From Anaerobiospirillum succiniciproducens DSM 6400 (GTDB lineage Bacteria > Pseudomonadota > Gammaproteobacteria > Enterobacterales > Succinivibrionaceae): a stretch of 64,000 nucleotides of DNA. A program made the position numbers and the translations under genes. The stretch is taken from NCBI RefSeq assembly GCF_000482845.1, contig NZ_AXWV01000018.1:1-64000 (forward strand), written 5' to 3'. This document shows positions 26,421 to 34,390 of this stretch, piece by piece. The first letter of the stretch is position 1, and each line of letters starts with the position of its first letter. The notes under the pieces are model-generated. The model saw only the letters and a program-made list of their open reading frames with translations, was not told the DNA's origin and did not search any database.

Positions 26421-26771
26421 TTAAACCTTCTCGCGGATACGAGCAGCCTTACCAGTACGTGAGCGTAAGTAGTACAGCTTAGCACGACGAACGTCACCAC
26501 GACGGGTAACCTTAACAGAAGCGATCATTGGGGAGTGAGTCTGGAAGACACGCTCAACACCCTCGCCAGAAGAGATCTTGCGAACGGTGAAAGAAGAGTT
26601 TAAGCCACGGTTACGCTTAGCGATAACGTTGCCTTCGAAAGCCTGCAGACGGGTCTTGTCGCCTTCTACTACACGTACTTCAACACGAACGGTATCACCT
26701 GGGTTGAATGCAGGGATGTCCTGACGAAGCTGCTCTTTCTCAAGCTGGTCAATAATTGGATGGCTAGCCAT
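26421..26771 (-). CDS. rplS: 50S ribosomal protein L19
   Basis: The 116-residue protein lies at the 30S-50S interface. [45 protein letters not shown] and [10 protein letters not shown] are canonical, and length matches E. coli (115). It is the last gene of the rpsP-rimM-trmD-rplS operon, 26 bp after trmD, as in most bacteria. Confidence 0.98.
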   Translation of the reverse strand: MASHPIIDQLEKEQLRQDIPAFNPGDTVRVEVRVVEGDKTRLQAFEGNVIAKRNRGLNSSFTVRKISSGEGVERVFQTHSPMIASVKVTRRGDVRRAKLYYLRSRTGKAARIREKV

Positions 26772-26797
26772 TTTTTACCTACCTAAAGTAAATTCTT

Positions 26798-27544
26798 CTA
26801 ATCCTTGAGCTGTTTTTGCTCAAGGTATTCGTCTAAGAGCTTTTGCTCTTCACGATTTAGTAATCTTGACTGCAATAAATCAGGACGCCGCTCATATGTA
26901 CGGGCTAATGCCTGCTGCAATCGCCAACGACGGATCTTTTCGTGATTGCCGCTCATTAACACCTCAGGAACTTCCATCCCGTCGATAACTTCAGGACGAG
27001 TATACTGAGGAAAGTGCAACAATCCGTCGGCAAAAGAATCCTCATGCGCGTTACGTATATCTCCTAGAACTCCAGGAACCATACGTGATACCGCATCGAT
27101 GACACACATAGCAGGGATTTCACCACCCGAGAGCACGTAGTCACCGATTGAGACCTCCAGATCGACTTCTTTCTGAAGGATACGCTCATCTATTCCCTCA
27201 TAGCGTCCGGCTATAAGGATTAACGAACCCCAGTTATGGAATCGCGTGACCAGTGAGTGGCTAAGACGTTCTCCTTGCGGAGACATATAGACGACTTTTG
27301 TTCCCTCAGGTGCTCTTTGTCGAGCTGCGCTGATTGCATCTCGTAACGGCTGTACTTTCATAAGCATACCTGGACCGCCGCCATATGGCTTATCGTCCAC
27401 GGTTTGATACTTATCTAATGTGAAGTCTCGAGGATTCCAAACGTTGACCTCTATAAGGCCACGTTTGACAGCTCGTGACGTTACACCTGAATTACATACA
27501 GCACTGAACATCTCAGGGAAGAGCGATATTACACCAAACCACAT
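26798..27544 (-). CDS. trmD: tRNA (guanine-37-N1)-methyltransferase
   Basis: The 248-residue SPOUT-family enzyme makes m1G37 in tRNAs reading CNN/CGG codons and prevents frameshifting. I start at the ATG at 27544 ([13 protein letters not shown]), which matches the family and has AGGA 7 nt upstream; an ATG at 27571 would add nine residues. Conserved motifs are [15 protein letters not shown], the trefoil-knot SAM site GRYEGIDER and [11 protein letters not shown], and RRWRLQQAL. It lies between rimM and rplS. Confidence 0.97.
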   Translation of the reverse strand: MWFGVISLFPEMFSAVCNSGVTSRAVKRGLIEVNVWNPRDFTLDKYQTVDDKPYGGGPGMLMKVQPLRDAISAARQRAPEGTKVVYMSPQGERLSHSLVTRFHNWGSLILIAGRYEGIDERILQKEVDLEVSIGDYVLSGGEIPAMCVIDAVSRMVPGVLGDIRNAHEDSFADGLLHFPQYTRPEVIDGMEVPEVLMSGNHEKIRRWRLQQALARTYERRPDLLQSRLLNREEQKLLDEYLEQKQLKD

Positions 27545-27611
27545 ATTTAAATCCTGTAAAGGTACCAGCATTGCTGGCGTTTAAACTCTTATTTGTCCTT
27601 TCAGGAGCGGT

Positions 27612-28142
27612 TTAGTAATCTTCGCCCCACTCAACCCGGATTGTCTTTGCATCGAGATCGACATGCGTAACAATCGGGCCTTTAACGTAAGGAATTAACC
27701 TCTCACGAGGTCCACCTTTCGTTTGGTCAGAGGGAGACACTACCATATAAGGAGCAGCTCCTTGATCCACAACCCTCGAAACAACTCCGAGGTTTACATC
27801 ATCAAGACCGATGACTGTGCATCCTTCGAGGTCTACTAAGTAGAACTCGCCGTCTTGAAGTGCGGGCAAGCTTGAGCGCTTGATCCCGATATCCATGCCA
27901 GTAAGAAGCGCTGCTTCTTCCTTGACATTGACCGCATCTAGCTTAACTATAAAGCCGTCAGCATGCGGTTTCCAAGCTTCTACCTGAACCTCACGCCATT
28001 CTTCTCCACGCCGACGAATATACCATGGCGAGTAGTCAAAAAGGTTTTCAGGTTGCTCGGTAAAGGACTGAACTCTTAAGTAGCCCTTTAAGCCATAAGT
28101 AGAGCCTAGTCTACCCATGGAGCGTGGTGCATCATCGACCAT
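27612..28142 (-). CDS. rimM: 16S rRNA processing/maturation protein RimM
   Basis: The 176-residue protein helps mature the 30S head and binds S19. The N-terminal domain shows MGRLGSTYGLKGYLRVQSFTE; YLVDLEGCTVIG marks the C-terminal PRC-barrel, and RLIPYVKGPI is typical. It lies 18 bp after rpsP and is co-transcribed with trmD and rplS. Confidence 0.95.
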   Translation of the reverse strand: MVDDAPRSMGRLGSTYGLKGYLRVQSFTEQPENLFDYSPWYIRRRGEEWREVQVEAWKPHADGFIVKLDAVNVKEEAALLTGMDIGIKRSSLPALQDGEFYLVDLEGCTVIGLDDVNLGVVSRVVDQGAAPYMVVSPSDQTKGGPRERLIPYVKGPIVTHVDLDAKTIRVEWGEDY

Positions 28143-28160
28143 TAGTCGGGTAATGCTTTA

Positions 28161-28535
28161 TTAAGCTTCAGCAGGAGCTTCTGCAGCAGCAGCCTCAGCG
28201 GCGGCAGCAGCGGCCTCAGCCTCAGCCTTTGCCTTACGAGCAGCTACAGCCTTCTCGTACTTTGCAGTCTTGTAAGCTGCAACAGCCTCAGCGCCCATTT
28301 CCTCGTCCTTGATTAAACGAGCAACGCGGTCAGATGGCTGAGCACCTACACCCTTCCAGTAGTTAACGCGCTCCATGTCTAACTTGAGACGGACTTCCTT
28401 ACCACGAGCGATTGGGTTAAAGAAACCAACCTCTTCGATGAAACGACCGGTTGCTGCAAAACGAGAATCAGCAACTACTACGTGATAGAAAGGACGCTTC
28501 TTAGCGCCAGCACGACGTAAACGAATGACTACCAT
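28161..28535 (-). CDS. rpsP: 30S ribosomal protein S16 with Ala/Glu-rich tail
   Basis: The first ~80 of 124 residues are standard S16 ([25 protein letters not shown], quoted in part; [17 protein letters not shown]). The remaining ~42 residues form an Ala/Glu/Lys-rich, probably helical tail ([21 protein letters not shown] type) that E. coli S16 (82 residues) lacks. It is first in the rpsP-rimM-trmD-rplS operon and is separated from ffh by a terminator. Confidence 0.96.
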   Translation of the reverse strand: MVVIRLRRAGAKKRPFYHVVVADSRFAATGRFIEEVGFFNPIARGKEVRLKLDMERVNYWKGVGAQPSDRVARLIKDEEMGAEAVAAYKTAKYEKAVAARKAKAEAEAAAAAAEAAAAEAPAEA

Positions 28536-28904
28536 TTCGTAATTAACCTATTTTAAAGTTCAAGCTGAGAGGTGCATAAGGACTAAATCGTTATGCGCTT
28601 CAGCCAAGATATCAATACAGAAGTGCGATTTTACATCTTTTCTCACAAAAATCAAGATCAAAGACGCATTTTTTGGCCTTTCTCCTATCAATCCCCTAAT
28701 GCTTATGCTAACTAAGCTGTGATCTTGCCTTTTAATCATCGCACTGATGGAGCTTAAAACGCATAAACATAGCCTTTGTTGACCCATCGCTCTATGATCT
28801 TGATCCTAGTGACCGAAAGTTTAGGGATCTTACGTTGATGTACGCTTCATGATCTTGTGGTGATCTTATATGGCGACTGTATATAAGCTGCCTTTAGTGG
28901 ATAT
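28536..28904. other. rpsP-ffh intergenic region rich in GATC
   Basis: No gene is seen. Seven GATC sites fall within about 215 bp (28656-28865), several as GATCTT. The operon promoter for rpsP should lie here, but I could not assign it. Confidence 0.5.
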
Positions 28905-28939
28905 AAAAAAGGCAGCCATATTTAGCTGCCTTCTTTTTT
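28905..28939 (-). terminator. Terminator of ffh
   Basis: AAAAAAGGCAGC pairs with GCTGCCTTCTTTTTT around an 8-nt loop, A- and T-rich on both flanks. It lies about 80 bp after the ffh stop codon. Confidence 0.9.
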
Positions 28940-29016
28940 CAGTATAGATGTGCGCTCAAGTTTGTCATCTTGTAGCGAGGATTTACGCATCTATAGTGGT
29001 GATCTTTTCATCTAGC

Positions 29017-30432
29017 CTAACGCTTAAAGCCACCGCCACCCATTGGAGGCAGGCCACCGCCGCCCATCATGCCGCGCATCATACCACCAGCGCCCATCAT
29101 ACCGCGCATAGTGTTCATGATACCCTTCATGCCACCACGCTTGAACATCTTCATTGCCTTTTGCATCTGTTCAAACTGACGTAAGAGCTGATTTACATCA
29201 CTTACATCTACACCTGCACCTGCAGCGATACGCTTTTTACGTGATCCCTTTAAAAGGTCAGGGTGATTTCGCTCCTTTGGAGTCATGGATAGGATGATAG
29301 CTTCAGTATGCTTGAGCTGATCATCAGTGACCTTGGAGCCAACTTTTTCTAAGAGCTTGGCACCACCTGGCAGGTTACTAATGATGTCATTCATCGAACC
29401 CATCTTCTTCATCTCACGAATCTGATCTAAGAAGTCTTGAAGAGTAAAGGTTTCACCCTTCTTCAACTTATTAGCCATCTGTTCGGCCTTAGCAAGATCG
29501 GTCTTACGTGACATCTCTTCAACTAATGAGAGCACGTCACCCATGCCAAGGATTCTAGAGGCGATACGGTCAGGATGGAAAGGCTCCAAAGCTACAACCT
29601 TTTCACCCATACCGATGAACTTAATTGGCTTACCAGTGATCTGACGAACAGACAGAGCAGCACCGCCACGAGCGTCACCGTCAGCCTTAGTTAAAATGAC
29701 ACCGGTTAAAGGCAGAGCTTCAGCAAAAGCTTTAGCGGTATTGGCTGCGTCCTGACCGGTCATGGAGTCAACCACGAACATGGTCTCGGTAGGCTCACAG
29801 ATAGCGTGAAGCTCTTTAACCTCGTTCATCATCTCTTCGTCTACTGCAAGACGACCTGCAGTATCGATAATCAGAACTTCGGTATAACGACGCTTAGCCT
29901 CAGCCATTGCATCTTTAGCAATTTGCTGAGGAGTTGAGGTTGGGTCAGATGGGAAAGAATCAACGCCAATCTCTTTAGCTAAAGTATGCAGCTGATCAAT
30001 AGCGGCTGGACGGTAGGTATCAACAGATGCCACCATCACAGTCTTCTTTAAGCGCTCTTTGATATATAAAGCAAGCTTACCTGCTGAGGTAGTCTTACCA
30101 GCACCTTGAAGACCAGCAAGCAAGATTACTGCAGGAGGCTGGTGGGCAATATTAAGTTCGCTATTAGCTGCACCCATAGTCTCGGTGAGCTGATCGTATA
30201 CGATCTTAACGAACTCTTGGCCTGGTGTAAGACTAGTGCTTACTTGAACGCCTAAGGCACGCTCTTTAACTTTAGCAGTAAAGTCTTTAACAACGCTCAG
30301 AGCTACGTCCGCCTCAAGCAGGGCAGTTCTTACTTCACGTAAAGTGCTTTGAATGTTGTCTTCGGTAATACGACCCTGACCTGAGATATTTTTCAGGGTG
30401 CGATTAAGTCTTTCGGATAAATTCTCAAACAT
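29017..30432 (-). CDS. ffh: Signal recognition particle protein Ffh (SRP54)
   Basis: The 471-residue GTPase binds 4.5S RNA and signal sequences and targets nascent membrane proteins to FtsY/SecYEG. The NG domain has G1 LLAGLQGAGKTTSAGKLA, G3 DTAGRLAVDEEMMNE, G4 TKADGDARGG and DPTSTPQQIAKDA. The M domain is Met/Gly-rich and ends in MRGMMGAGGMMRGMMGGGG-type repeats with a final GGGFKR. Length is slightly above E. coli (453). It is upstream of rpsP as in E. coli, but transcriptionally separated by a terminator. Confidence 0.98.
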   Translation of the reverse strand: MFENLSERLNRTLKNISGQGRITEDNIQSTLREVRTALLEADVALSVVKDFTAKVKERALGVQVSTSLTPGQEFVKIVYDQLTETMGAANSELNIAHQPPAVILLAGLQGAGKTTSAGKLALYIKERLKKTVMVASVDTYRPAAIDQLHTLAKEIGVDSFPSDPTSTPQQIAKDAMAEAKRRYTEVLIIDTAGRLAVDEEMMNEVKELHAICEPTETMFVVDSMTGQDAANTAKAFAEALPLTGVILTKADGDARGGAALSVRQITGKPIKFIGMGEKVVALEPFHPDRIASRILGMGDVLSLVEEMSRKTDLAKAEQMANKLKKGETFTLQDFLDQIREMKKMGSMNDIISNLPGGAKLLEKVGSKVTDDQLKHTEAIILSMTPKERNHPDLLKGSRKKRIAAGAGVDVSDVNQLLRQFEQMQKAMKMFKRGGMKGIMNTMRGMMGAGGMMRGMMGGGGLPPMGGGGFKR

Positions 30433-31198
30433 CGAGGTACTATCTTCCCGAAGTTAGAAGTATTAACAAAACCGTGTACTCAAACGCCTGCTTTAGTAGC
30501 AAGCGATCTGGCTTAAACACATTGTGCAACGGTGTTCTTATTACTTAAGAATGAAACTGTAGACGTCATTTGCTACAAGATAGCTAGACTATAGCCACTC
30601 ACTTTTGTCAGTTACTAATGCAACTGCATGTAGTTTAACCACTCAACAAAACTAAGCTGAATATATGAGTGCGTACTTAGAGCGTGACATACAAATGACG
30701 TGATCTTATGCCCCTTAACTTACCGCTAGTAAAACTAAGTCTTACGTAAGATCAAGATCGTAACGGATCTCATTGGCCGGGCAAAAGCCGCTCATCATTA
30801 TACACTGATGGCCTATATATCCCAAACTACGCCTAATAACGGAGCGAGTAATCGCTGCATTTTGCTTAATTAAGTATCTACTTTTTTATTTATCGCGTAA
30901 AACACTATTGATGGGAGGTACCTTTATACACACCAGGCATGAGATAAACAGTGCCTATGATCGCTCTAAGAATGTGAAATGATTTTATTCTTTTAGATGT
31001 GGATGCAGTGATCTTTGTAAGGAGGAATTTTAGAAAAGATCTGATGGAAGTGTTAGTTTTTTCATGCCTATAAATAAATAATCCCGCAATGCATGAACAT
31101 TACGGGACTCAGAACAAAAACAACTAACTATTGGCAGAGCAAAAGCTCCGCTCTACTTTCACAGGCTTACGCCTTTGAAACTTTTTTATGGCTAAGGC
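30433..31198. other. motX-ffh intergenic region
   Basis: No gene is seen in 766 bp. GATC sites recur near 30700-30770, and an imperfect hairpin lies at 31083-31107. The ffh promoter must lie in the right part. Confidence 0.4.
31083..31107 (-). terminator. Possible terminator of motX
   Basis: CCCGCAATG pairs with CATTACGGG with one mismatch around a 7-nt loop, about 90 bp after the motX stop. Downstream on the minus strand is AT-rich without a clean T tract. Confidence 0.4.
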
Positions 31199-31918
31199 CT
31201 AAATATCGTAGAAGCCGTCACCCTTGGCACGAGCAATAATGTTTGGAGGCATCATCTTCTGCATTTCATTTTGCAGATAGGTACGCTTTGTCTTCTCGTA
31301 CTCGTTGAAGTATAGAGAATGGTAGAGCCATGAATATGCTTCTTCATAATAGGCAGGAGCGCCTAAGCCACGGACAAGCATATCGGCCCACTGCAGACGT
31401 GCAGTTCGAGAGCCTAAAGAAGCTGCAGCTCTCATCAGAGTAACTGCTTTTTCCTTGCTATGTGGTACTAAGTAACCACGCTCGTGGAAATCGGATAAAC
31501 GGATCATTGCTGGCGCATAAGCATGGTCAACTGCTTTCTTGATGTAATCAAGACCAAGCTCGACGTCCTGCTTTACGCAAGTTCCAGTAATCAGCATATC
31601 ACCCCAGACGTACTCGAATGCAGGCATACCTACGATACGGGCACGGTCTTCAATATCAGGAGTGAACTGACACTTATCACGCTCACGAATCACCTTCATG
31701 TAAACGCCGCTCTCAACATAGGTGTTGAGCTCGTCTACGGTGTATACGTTAACGTTTGAGTTATCGTCTTTGTACTTCTCAAGTGTGCTTTCAATTGCCT
31801 TGCGTGCTGCTAAAGCTTGAGTGTCAGTAACCTTATCGTATTCTGACGACACGCTAGCGTAAGCAGAACTTGAGAGGGCAGCCATAAAGGCCACCGCTAA
31901 AGCTAGGGGCTTTCTCAT
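31199..31918 (-). CDS. motX: MotX-like sodium-driven flagellar motor protein (Sel1 repeats)
   Basis: The 239-residue exported protein has a signal peptide (MRKPLALAVAFMAALSSSAYA, cleavage after AYA). It carries at least three Sel1-type helical repeats in residues ~95-210: GLDYIKKAVDHAYAPAMIRL, KAVTLMRAAASLGSRTARLQ and EAYSWLYHSLYF. The pattern C-x(n)-DIEDRARIVGMPAFEYVWGDML-CV (quoted in part), and the end MPPNIIARAKG, fit MotX of Vibrio and relatives. MotX forms the periplasmic T ring that anchors PomAB stators in polar flagella. No other flagellar gene is adjacent. The family assignment is from memory of MotX; a generic Sel1 protein is the alternative. Confidence 0.75.
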   Translation of the reverse strand: MRKPLALAVAFMAALSSSAYASVSSEYDKVTDTQALAARKAIESTLEKYKDDNSNVNVYTVDELNTYVESGVYMKVIRERDKCQFTPDIEDRARIVGMPAFEYVWGDMLITGTCVKQDVELGLDYIKKAVDHAYAPAMIRLSDFHERGYLVPHSKEKAVTLMRAAASLGSRTARLQWADMLVRGLGAPAYYEEAYSWLYHSLYFNEYEKTKRTYLQNEMQKMMPPNIIARAKGDGFYDI

Positions 31919-32644
31919 AAGTAATCCTTGCCAATAGTTTAATAGTTGTTGTTCTTACCTATTCTATCGCCAAATCGTTGCCGTTTTTTCATACTTTTTG
32001 CCAAAAAAGGCAAAATTTTCCTCTACACTTTACAAAAAGCGCTTATTTATAGGGTTTAGAGCTATTGCACCACAAAAGAAAAAAGAGCTTCAATAGTTCC
32101 AACAATACAAGTTTTTAGCTTATGTCAGTGCTTTTGTGAAATGTTAACCGCGATAAGGCTACTTTTTGCCCTTCCAAAAAAACCAATAACTAGCCTCTGT
32201 AGCTCTGATCTTTTGATCTCTAAATGCCGCAACAAAAATATACAATGCCTTGCCCTATGAGGCTCTCAATACCGATACTAGCCAATATTGTTCTGATCTT
32301 TATACCCACAATACCAGCGGTGATCCTATACCCATCCGTGATCCTTTGATCCACGATCTTAAAAAGCATCTGATCTTGAAGCGACGTACACAAAGCTCCC
32401 AACTACGCCCATACTGCGATCTTTTATTGATCCTCATAAAGAAGCAAAGCGCTTATTTGTGCGCCTTTACCTCATAGCAAGCTCCACAATCCTCATTAAA
32501 CGATCTTAACATCATCATCTAGATTGGCGTACTAATTTGAGAGCTCAACGCTCGTTAAGCGGTGATCGTGCGATCTTTGTATGATCTTCTAATAGATACA
32601 CACGCGTGATCTTGATCGTGGGCACATGTATGGCAATCAGGCAT
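31919..32644. other. Gene-free region with a dense GATC cluster
   Basis: No gene is seen. Sixteen GATC tetramers lie within 411 bp (32207-32617), most as GATCTT or GATCCT, about ten times the random expectation of one per 256 bp. It lies upstream of motX and downstream of mdh. Confidence 0.6.
32207..32617. repeat. GATC (Dam-site) cluster, 16 sites
   Basis: Sixteen GATC sites were counted by eye in 411 bp of non-coding DNA. Such clusters are known in oriC and SeqA-bound regions of Dam-methylating gammaproteobacteria. MutH in this window supports Dam methylation, but no replication-origin genes are adjacent. Confidence 0.6.
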
Positions 32645-32676
32645 AAAAAAAGGAAGCACATGGCTTCCTTTTTTTT
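32645..32676 (-). terminator. Terminator of mdh
   Basis: AAAAAAAGGAAGC pairs with GCTTCCTTTTTTT around a 5-nt loop. It is near-perfect and bidirectional in form, about 40 bp after the mdh stop codon. Confidence 0.93.
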
Positions 32677-32713
32677 AATTTAGCTGTTTGATACAGCCTT
32701 AATTTAAGTAGGA

Positions 32714-33673
32714 TTACTTGTTCTCAGCAACCCACTTCTGACCGAACTCAACACCCTTCTTGATGTTGCCTTCTAATACAGACTTAGCCTCGTCAAGGCA
32801 CTTCTGCTCGTAGTCAGAAACTGGGCCGAAGTCGATAACGCGCTTCCAACCCTCGGTGCCGAACTCAAGACGCTGTGCGAAGAACTGGCCGTACTTTGAA
32901 CCGCCCTCAACATAGCCGTACTCGGTAACACCTGGCTCACCAGCTAAGCCACGGCCTACCTTCAGAGCAAAACGAGCACCTGCTAAAGCCATGGACAGGG
33001 TAGCAGAACCTGCACCAGCCTTAGCCTCAACAACCTCAGTACCAGCTTCCTGAATACGCTTGGTCAGCTGCTCGATACGCTCCTGAGAGATGGTCTCGTA
33101 GCCGAGAACCTTGGAGAGTAATGGGAGGATGGTGTTGCCAGAGTGACCGCCGATTACTGGAACCTGCATGTAAGCCTTGGAGAGGCCTAACTCTTCAGCA
33201 AGGAAAGTCTCGGAGCGGAGAACGTCTAATGCAGAAACACCGAATAAGCGGTGTGGATCGTATACACCCTCAGACTTTAATACTTCAGCTGCGATAGGTA
33301 CAGTTGAGTTAACTGGGTTGGTGATGATGCAGATGCAAGCCTTAGGGCAAACCTTGGCGCAGTTCTTAACTAAGTTAGCGATGATGCCTGCGTTGATGTT
33401 GAATAAGTCATCACGGGTCATGCCTGGCTTACGTGCAACACCTGCTGGGATAACAACAATGTCAGCACCCTCAAGTGCCTTAGGAAGGTCATCACCAGTG
33501 AAGCCCTTTACGCAAACATCGGTAGGGATGTGGCTTAAGTCAACAGCAACACCTGGAGTGAAAGGAGCTACGTCATATAAAGACAGAGCTGAGCCAGCTG
33601 GTAATTGGGTCTTTAAGATTAAAGATAATGGCTGGCCAATACCACCTGCTGCACCTAAAACGGCAACCTTCAT
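32714..33673 (-). CDS. mdh: Malate dehydrogenase (NAD)
   Basis: The 319-residue enzyme interconverts malate and oxaloacetate. In a succinate producer it would work in the reductive branch (oxaloacetate to malate to fumarate). The Rossmann signature [19 protein letters not shown] opens the protein. [35 protein letters not shown], the catalytic His in [14 protein letters not shown], and LDVLRSETF follow; all are of the E. coli/mitochondrial type. I start at the ATG at 33673 (GAGGAT upstream); a longer frame to 33841 is unlikely. It is slightly longer than E. coli Mdh (312). Confidence 0.97.
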   Translation of the reverse strand: MKVAVLGAAGGIGQPLSLILKTQLPAGSALSLYDVAPFTPGVAVDLSHIPTDVCVKGFTGDDLPKALEGADIVVIPAGVARKPGMTRDDLFNINAGIIANLVKNCAKVCPKACICIITNPVNSTVPIAAEVLKSEGVYDPHRLFGVSALDVLRSETFLAEELGLSKAYMQVPVIGGHSGNTILPLLSKVLGYETISQERIEQLTKRIQEAGTEVVEAKAGAGSATLSMALAGARFALKVGRGLAGEPGVTEYGYVEGGSKYGQFFAQRLEFGTEGWKRVIDFGPVSDYEQKCLDEAKSVLEGNIKKGVEFGQKWVAENK

Positions 33674-34216
33674 TTTTATATCCTCATGCGTAAAGCAAGC
33701 CGGAATTTGACGATCTCGCTCTGAACTATGAGCATCTGATCTATACCTGACTAAAACACAGCCCTTATTACGCTTATAGGTTGTGAACATCAAGCATCCC
33801 GGACTCCGGTTAAAATCTGTTTTTGCAGTTATACAACGCAATGTGCGTATTGAGCACAGTTCTTACTGCAAATTTGCTAGAGGGCCATATTGTCAGTTGC
33901 TTTTAGCAGCTGATAAGAGTTATTGCCCGCTGCAATTCTCCATTTTAGCAAAACATACCAAAGCTGCTTCTTATTTTTCCATTCTTTGTTGAACTTGTGC
34001 GCACCCTCAATTTTTTAGCGCTTTACTGACATGGCCGCAACCATAAACGCACCATTTCTACCGCTCATTGCCCTATGATCTTGACGCTTTGCATGAATTG
34101 TCACTGCAAAATTTGCAAACTATCCACCAACCATGCCCAAAACTATTCAACTCTAAGCCATAAGATCACCCTCGTAATACAGATGCACTTATTAATCTGC
34201 TCAAAGATCAAATCAT
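33674..34216. other. mdh-acnB intergenic region
   Basis: No gene, tRNA or tandem repeat is seen. A few GATC sites (about 34075-34235) occur. The mdh promoter should lie near its left end. Confidence 0.4.
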
Positions 34217-34267
34217 AAAAAAAGCCGCCTAGATCTAACTTGTTAGTGCAAGCAAGACATAGGCGGC
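34217..34267 (-). terminator. Terminator of acnB
   Basis: GCCGCCTA pairs with TAGGCGGC across a 28-nt loop that can itself fold. On the minus strand the stem is followed by TTTTTTT. It lies about 125 bp beyond the acnB stop. Confidence 0.75.
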
Positions 34268-34390
34268 GCATATGCTCTAATCATCTGATGCCATAGGCTT
34301 AGCTTATAAAAAGTTCATGCTCAATATTTGTAATCAAGTATGAACCTCTCAAGTAAAGCCGTGCTCAGGGCAACTGAGCTTCGTTTGGTA

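Noticed and set aside
32207-32617. GATC cluster as the chromosomal origin oriC
   Set aside because: No dnaA, dnaN, mnmG or rpmH neighbours and no convincing DnaA boxes; kept only as a GATC cluster.
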